Shown here in pieces: positions 58,110 to 64,000 of a stretch of DNA of 64,000 nucleotides. Every line of letters begins with the position of its first letter. Positions within the stretch are counted from its first letter, which is position 1. A model generated the notes under the pieces. The model was not told the origin of the DNA and did not search any database. It worked only from the letters and a program-made list of their open reading frames with translations. The stretch is from Chelydra serpentina (Eukaryota > Chordata > Testudines > Chelydridae). The translations under genes and the position numbers were made by a program. The stretch covers positions 3,038,001 through 3,102,000 of the forward strand of contig JBAIAC010000027.1 of NCBI GenBank assembly GCA_037349315.1. The letters are read 5' to 3'.

Positions 58110-58790
58110 CTAACATATTGTGTTCATCTGTATGTCTGCTAATTCTGTTCTTTGTTATACTTTCAACCAGTTTGCCTGGTACTGAAGTTAGGCTCAGTGG
58201 CCTGTAATTGCCAGGATTGCCTCTGAAGCCCTTTTTAAAAAATCTGCTTTACATTAGTTATCCTCCAGGCATCTGGTACAGAGGCTAATTTAAGTGATAG
58301 GTTACATACCACAGTTAGTAGTTCTGCAATTCATATTTGAATTCCTTCAGAACTCTTGAGTGAATACCAGCTGGTGCTAGTGACTCATTACTGTTTAATT
58401 TATCAATTTATTACATAACTTCCTCAATTTATACCTCAGTCTGGGACAGTTCTTCAGATTTGTCATGTAAAATGAATGGCTCAGAAGTGGGAATCTCTCT
58501 CACATCTTCTGCAGTGAAGACCGATGCAAAGAATTCATTTAGCTATTCTGCAGTGGCCTTGTCTTCCTTGAGCTCCTTTAGCACTTCAGTCGTCCAGTGG
58601 CCCCACTGATTGTTTGGCAGGCTTCCTGGTTCTAAAGTACTTAAACACATTTTTGCTGTTAGTTTTTGTGTCTTTTGCTAGTTGCTCTTCAAATTCTTTT
58701 TTGGCCTGCCAAATTATACTTTTACACTTGATTTGCCAGAGTTTACGCTCCTTTCTATTTTCCTCAGAAGGCTTTGACATCCAATTTTAT
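58110..58790 (-). mobile_element. CR1 LINE copy A, 5' part
   Basis: Continuation of copy A after the nested copy B: 'tgcctggtactgaagttagg', 'ttgccaggattgcctctgaa', 'gaataccagctggtgctagt', 'tcttctgcagtgaagaccga' and 'tggccccactgattgtttgg'. A minus-strand frame 58780-58586 reads IKCKSIIWQAKKEFEEQLAK then KNVFKYFRTRKPAKQSVG, the linker between endonuclease and RT. The element is 5'-truncated near 58790. Confidence 0.85.
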
Positions 58791-59804
58791 TTGTCTCCAA
58801 ATAGCAGGCTATCAGTCGGGTGTATATTCTTATTTCGTAAAGCATAGGCACCCAAACTTTGCTTAGAAGAGGTTTCTATTGGCAGTTTGCCAGGAGCCCA
58901 AGGGTAGCACCTGACTTTCATGAAATAGAGCAGATTGCTATCATCCTTATCTTGGATATGGAGTGGTAGCTGGCAGAGACTACAGGTTCCCAGCATATTA
59001 TGTGTTGTCTTGATCTGGGAAGAGCCATCTCACTTAAAGATGGAGCATCACACGCTGAAAAGTATAGTCTATACAGGGTCACCTGCTTCTTTTGAAGATG
59101 ATAGCTGAAGGCTGCAGTAGGGAACCCCATGACTCAAATTGGATCTGCAGGATGCGCTTGGGCCACTCCACTGCACAGGATTTATTTTGTAGAGCTACAT
59201 AAGGGTTAACCATCGGAGTTGTTTCCTCCTTCTTTTCCTTAATGAAAACCTGTCTCAGCAGGTGATTGAAAGCCTGTCTGGCTGCTTGCATCATTAGATG
59301 CGCTAATGGAGGGTGTTCCTAGCCTCTTTCAGAATCAAAATATGCTTCAGAATCTCCGTTCCCAAAATGCCTCAGCCTGTTACTGGAGTGCGTGTTCACC
59401 TTGTTCCATGCTGCAGCATGATCCAAGTCCTGACTCTGAAACCTCCTGTACAGCAAGACTTCTCATCTGTATTCTCTTGGCTGGGTTTTGACATGACACA
59501 TCCGTTGTTTGTGCATTCTGTGACCATCCCAGAGCTCCCCCAGGCATCCCTGCAGATGAAATGTTGTATCACCAAGGAATTTAATCCATTAAAAGTGAAC
59601 GCTTTAATTAAACAGTTGGAGCAAATACAGTCAGCTCTCATTTTGTGAGCCCATGCCAGATAGTGGGGATTACAAAATTTGGGAAGAACAACGGTCGTTT
59701 CTGTAGCTATTTGACTAAACTATGTTGGAAAAGTGAAGCTCAGTTGTTTTTTCCATTAGAATCAATGAAGAATTTATGTTTGCAGAGAGAATATATGGAA
59801 AGGC

Positions 59805-60020
59805 AGCATTGCTAGATGGTTAGAGCACAGGGTTGAAAATCAGAAAGCTTGGATTCTCTCCCCAGCTCTTCCAAGCTGTGTGACCTTGGATAGCCCCTCT
59901 TTGCTTCAGTTTTCACATCTGATAATTCCTACCTTTTGGGGTGTTGTGAAGATTAATTTGTTACTGTTTTTATATTATCTCGAAGGTGTGAAAATGCTAC
60001 TTAAATACTAAGTATTATGA
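59805..60020 (+). repeat. MIR SINE
   Basis: 'Gatggttagagcacagggtt', 'caagctgtgtgaccttggat', 'tttgcttcagttttcacatc' and 'ggtgttgtgaagattaattt' follow MIR order. Sense orientation relative to PIGL, as are the other two copies. Confidence 0.8.
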
Positions 60021-62039
60021 CTAGGTTTTTTTCTTTATACTCAAAGGGTTAATTTCTTTCTGTAAAGAATGAAATCTGATTTAGGTTTGAAATGGGAGCA
60101 GGGAAGGCGAAGAATTTGATTCTGCAGGAAACTAGGTCAGCAGGTTTTTATTATTGTGCTTGACAGACCAATATGGTTTTCATTTAGGAATGAACTCAGC
60201 TGACATTGTGTATGGTCAATTTCCTCTTCCCAGAAACCAATCCTCAAACATCACTCTGTACATTATGGCTTTCACATATCGAACGTAAGGAAGTATTTAC
60301 CCATAGGAGCTCAAGCACTAGTGAGTTTGTAAAACCATTTTTAGAGCTGTTTGTCCCAAGTGTTCCAGGAGCTCAGAAGGCTCTACTGTATTTGGAGGAG
60401 GGGAACAGTAAGATTTGAATCTCCTTGGTCACAAAAAGTGTTTGAAGAGGGACCTCCTTGATTTTCATTTTTACCCCAACACGTCTACTAATGATGCTTC
60501 TTATATCCCATGTAATTTATTGCATTTGTTTGGACAGGGTCAGATTCTGATCTCTGTCACAGCAGTGTAATTTTCTGGTAACTCTGTTGCTGTCATTGGA
60601 ATTACATCAGCATTATGGAGATCAGCATCTGGCACTATGAACTGCATTTGGCTGGGGCTCATTCTGTCATACTTTTCTATCAGCAATGCTATACAAAGAA
60701 TTAAATTACCTGATGTCTTTCAGACTCTTCTAGACATCACCATTTGTTTACAGATTTTTTTGGACATCAAACCCTAGTTAACTGCAGACTTTGGAGTGTA
60801 TTCTCTTTGTAACTCCCTGTAAATACACATCTGTGTTCTTTATATCTGTTTACTCAAGCAATTCTGGCAGACATTATACACATTTGAGAACTGGGCTCAC
60901 TTTCTTCACGGATTCTCTTAACTCTACTAAATAAGGGTTATTGAGAACCCCTGTGTCTCTGACTTTTAAAATTCCACTTTGGTTTGAAATACAGTCATCG
61001 GGTAGAGATGGTGTAGGTTAGAATGGCTATTTTAAATATTTAGGAAATTCTGAGTGTTAGGATTTAAGGCTGAATATTTATTTCCAAATTTATGCTCTCA
61101 TTGTTTTACAGACTTTAATATGATTTAATGGCTTTTCAACATAATAAAAACATCTAATTCTGTACTGTACCAGCCTTTATTCAGTTCTGGCACTAAAAAA
61201 CCCAGACATTTTTGCAAACCAAGTTTGGCTTTTAAAGCTGAACAAGGAAAATACAGGCAGTACTGAGAAGAACAGACAGCATTGGCTTGCCAGCAATTCT
61301 TGGAAATAATGGAGTTTCACAACCATCCCCTAAAGATGGGACATTTAGGGGAGGGGAAATCCTTGTGACTTTCCCAGGCAGAATAATGAAAATGCAGAAT
61401 CCAGTGTAAAGGTTTATTATGGTGATAATGCAAATGCCATTCTTGGATTTAAACCAGAGAGAAGAATATCAACTATTTCTTAATGATGATAGCTTAGAAA
61501 CAGCAATGCTAGTGAATATGGATCAGAAAGAACCACAAAAGCTCTCCCTTGAGCACACTTTTAATGTGTTACTGAGCTGCAAATTTCAGTCACTCCATGC
61601 CTTTAAATGTTTAAATGGTTTCACTGTTTCAGCTGAAACAAACATGTTCATATTAAACTGGAATGGAGAAAGTTGGACTTTGCTAATAAACATTATGCTC
61701 TTATGTTTAGCTGACATCTGTAACTGAGAACCAAAGAAATAACAGCCTATGTCAGACACAGGCTTAGACACATACATGAGCGCTCGCATGCACACACAGA
61801 GTAAAGAACTCAATCTGAGGCAGCATTTTGGAAAGTGCTGGGTACTCAGTCAAAACAGAAGGAGTTAGACGAAAATCTCCTTAGCTTACTCTAAAGAGAT
61901 AAAGCATTTTTCTTTCATGCAAATTCTAAATGATGGCATAAAATGATTATTATGTTGCTGACGGATTTTGGGTTTTATTAATTACTCCCCAAACTGGAAT
62001 AAGGGCCTTATTAAACCTTTAACTTTCCGAACTGTCCTT

Positions 62040-62145
62040 TAATCACAGAAACTAGAGATGGAAAAGGTCTCCTAAATAATCCACTCCGAATCCTGTCTGA
62101 CTCAGCCAATGGAAGGTTGTCTCCTAGGCTTTTGAGGGTGGGCCA
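62040..62145 (-). repeat. CR1 3' terminal fragment
   Basis: 'Aatcacagaaactagagatg', 'gaaaaggtctcctaaataat' and 'ccaatggaaggttgtctcct' resemble the reverse complement of a CR1 3' end. Only about 100 bases remain. Confidence 0.55.
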
Positions 62146-63664
62146 CACTATATTCTCTGCATAACTCCCATGAACCTTAAAGGTAGTGCTTCCTGTTGCT
62201 TATTGACCCCTCTCGCCAGTTAAAGTGGACCCTTGGCTGACTCCTCTTCCAATCCTCCTTAGCAGAGGGCTTTGGTGGCTGTGACATGGTACCCTCGGCC
62301 TGGAGTTTTAATAGCATGGGAAAGTGTTGAGCATTCCCAGGCCTTTAATAGAGATGCTGAGATCTCCTGTGGAACAGTAGCACCAGAACCAAGCCTGTGT
62401 TGGATTCCTTTCTCTGTATAGTTGAGGAGTGGGTTCTTAACAGAGGCTTGCTGGCTCTCATATAGGAAAGCAATGTAGTCAAATTATAGTACTATAAAGA
62501 ATTAGAATAAAATCTTACATTTATATGAAGACTCTCTTCCAAAGGAGTCCAAAAGACTTTGTAAATGATATACAGACTAGAGTCACTACTACAAATGCAA
62601 CCGCTTCTGGGATGGAACACGGCAGCTGTTTTAATAGCACACTGAGTAACCGCTGTGCATCTCAGAAAAATGTCTTCTGTCATATTTTTGTGTTCCTTCA
62701 AGTGAATACACTGTTCAGTTCCTACACTGAAATGCAGAACAGCACTGCAGCTACATCAACAAAAGAACAGATGCTTGCAGCAGCAGCCTGCTTGGTAAAC
62801 AGATGTTGAATAATGCCAGTGACCAAAATAAGCTTTTTGTCCCCATGTGGGAGCTCTGCTGCATAAATGATGCAGCCTGCGAGTGTAAGTAGGTTATGAT
62901 GTTCTCTCCCATGGCGAGGGTTAAAGGCCAGGCTATCTAACTGCCGAGTATTCACTTTGCAGAACAAACATTAGGGCACAGCACTACAACTGTTTTTCAG
63001 GGAACAATACTGCAGGGTTTTTTGTTGTTGTTTTGATGTTTGTTAGTTTTGGGTTGGTTGCTTTGTGTTTGTTTTGTAACTATCTCTACTGTGGAAAATA
63101 ACTGTTTTAATGGTGAAAATGCGATCTGTAAGGTCATGACTAGGATCCCCGATTTCCCTTCACGTGAGATAAAATAAGTTCAGTCTCGCTTCATTTGTAG
63201 ATATTATTCCTCCTCAGCATTTTACCTGGTAACGGACACCGTCAGCAGTTTGTTTACAACTATATACAGGGCCGATGACAGTGTTGTTCTTTGTTTTGCT
63301 ATGTGGTGAAATGGTACCAGCTGACCTCTGTCTTCTTCCCAAAACTGGATATATATCTCCCTGTGGCAATCCTTGCCCCCAACAGTAGTCTTAACACCTC
63401 ACATGGTGGAAGGAATCTGCTGATTTGGAATGAGAATTTGCTCGTGAAAGGTGCCGGATTGAAAGCCCTGGAAATTGAGAGCACAAATCAAGTACATAGG
63501 GCAACCTTCATGCCCTTCCCTCCCCCTCATCTGTGCCTCGAATAGAGTGCCTGTAGCCAGGAAAGGACCAGTGTCCATTGTGATACAATCTTTGCCTCTT
63601 TGACTGCCAACATGAAGGCCAGGTGGAATGTGGATGCATGCACCAGGAATTGAACAGAGATGAC

Positions 63665-63782
63665 GGTGACCAGATAGCAAGTGTGAAAAATCGGGACGGG
63701 GGTAGGGGATAATAGGAGCCCATATTAAAAAAAGCCCCAAATATCGGGACTGTCCCTATAAAATCAGGACATATGGTCACCC
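63665..63782. mobile_element. Short MITE with 'ggtgaccagat' ends
   Basis: The ends ggtgaccagata and atatggtcacc are inverted. The interior has 'aaaaatcgggacgggg' and 'atatcgggactgtcccta'. 118 bases. A family I recall as abundant in turtles. No coding potential. Confidence 0.75.
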
Positions 63783-63813
63783 TAACAGAGACCCACCAGC
63801 TCATTCCCCAGAC

Positions 63814-64000
63814 CAGGGGTCTCCAAACTACGGCCCGTGGGCCGGATGCGGCCCGCGGCTTCGATTTGTCCGGCCCCCCAACCAGTTGCTGCCGCTGCCT
63901 CGGCGGCAGCTCAGACACTGCTGCCACCTCGGCAGTATTTTGGCAGCGGGGCCCCATCGAAATCGGGCCCCACAATCCCTAAAGCCAGCCCGTGAAGCCC
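63814..64000 (+). mobile_element. hAT-type element, cut by window edge
   Basis: The terminus caggggtctccaaactacgg is followed by 'gcccgtgggccggatgcggc', matching the MITE family of 53619 and 27429. The GC-rich interior continues past the window end, so its other terminus and target duplication cannot be seen. Confidence 0.8.

Larger units (their letters stand above)
41233..64000 (+). other. PIGL: PIGL intron 2 (runs past the window)
   Basis: At least 22.8 kb with no further PIGL exon found. Contents: MITE remnants near 41720-41985, three MIR SINEs, several CR1 tails, a rearranged hAT element, hAT MITEs at 48465, 53619 and 63814, a palindromic repeat at 49388 and the nested CR1 pair at 55768-58790. 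Stretches 45960-48460, 51215-53610, 53971-55767, 58790-59800 and 60020-62040 show nothing I can name beyond ancient short fragments. Confidence 0.75.

Noticed and set aside
41233..64000. PIGL exon 3 (expected to begin RDFPDDP)
   Set aside because: I looked for the conserved residues in the plus-strand frames and did not find them. The exon probably lies beyond the window.
1..64000. tRNA, rRNA, CRISPR array, prokaryotic operon or intact virus
   Set aside because: No cloverleaf with A/B boxes, no regular repeat-spacer array, no bacterial gene spacing, and no gag-pol-env or LTR pair was seen.

Overview
This is vertebrate nuclear DNA: an AT-rich background with short exons, long introns and dense repeats. 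It holds the 5' portions of two genes that diverge from a shared upstream region. NCOR1 (nuclear receptor corepressor 1) is on the minus strand, with coding exons 2-6 at 10977-10870, 7954-7812, 5538-5343, 2877-2695 and 589-476 and a non-coding first exon ending at 33241. PIGL (GlcNAc-PI de-N-acetylase) is on the plus strand, with exon 1 at 36499-36751 and exon 2 at 41133-41232. I recall the two genes as neighbours on human 17p, so this looks like a conserved syntenic block. The repeats (two CR1 subfamilies, hAT elements with 'caggggtgggcaaac'-type ends, PIF/Harbinger elements, MIR/L2/L3 remnants) point to a sauropsid, most likely a turtle. That assignment rests on recognising repeat families, not on a search.

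Layout: 1-11046, NCOR1 exons 6 to 2 and their introns, with an hAT element at 1988-2505. 11047-33240, the ~22 kb NCOR1 intron 1, carrying several DNA transposons (a GC-rich palindromic hAT MITE at 12183, a ~4.2 kb Harbinger relic at 13690-17896, hAT elements at 18741 and 27429, a Harbinger-type MITE at 21869), a 7SL RNA retropseudogene at 18373-18592 and an unidentified CpG-rich patch at 24580-25060. About 32640-33680, the NCOR1 CpG island and promoter. 33330-36420, intergenic. 36420-41232, PIGL promoter, exon 1, intron 1 and exon 2. 41233-64000, PIGL intron 2, which continues past the window and holds a rearranged hAT element (44836-45955), three MIR copies, a 53.6 kb hAT MITE with a perfect 8-bp duplication, and one CR1 inserted inside another (55768-58790).

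The two genes do not act in one pathway. NCOR1 encodes a nuclear scaffold that recruits HDAC3/TBL1 repressor complexes. PIGL encodes the ER enzyme for the second step of GPI-anchor synthesis. No tRNA, rRNA, CRISPR, prokaryotic or intact viral gene was seen. The observations most worth checking are a perfect TISU/YY1 motif that opens a splice-spanning upstream ORF in NCOR1, an hAT element whose transposase halves lie on opposite strands, the 7SL-derived copy, splice-donor motifs carried by GC-rich hAT MITEs, and the unidentified CpG-rich patch.
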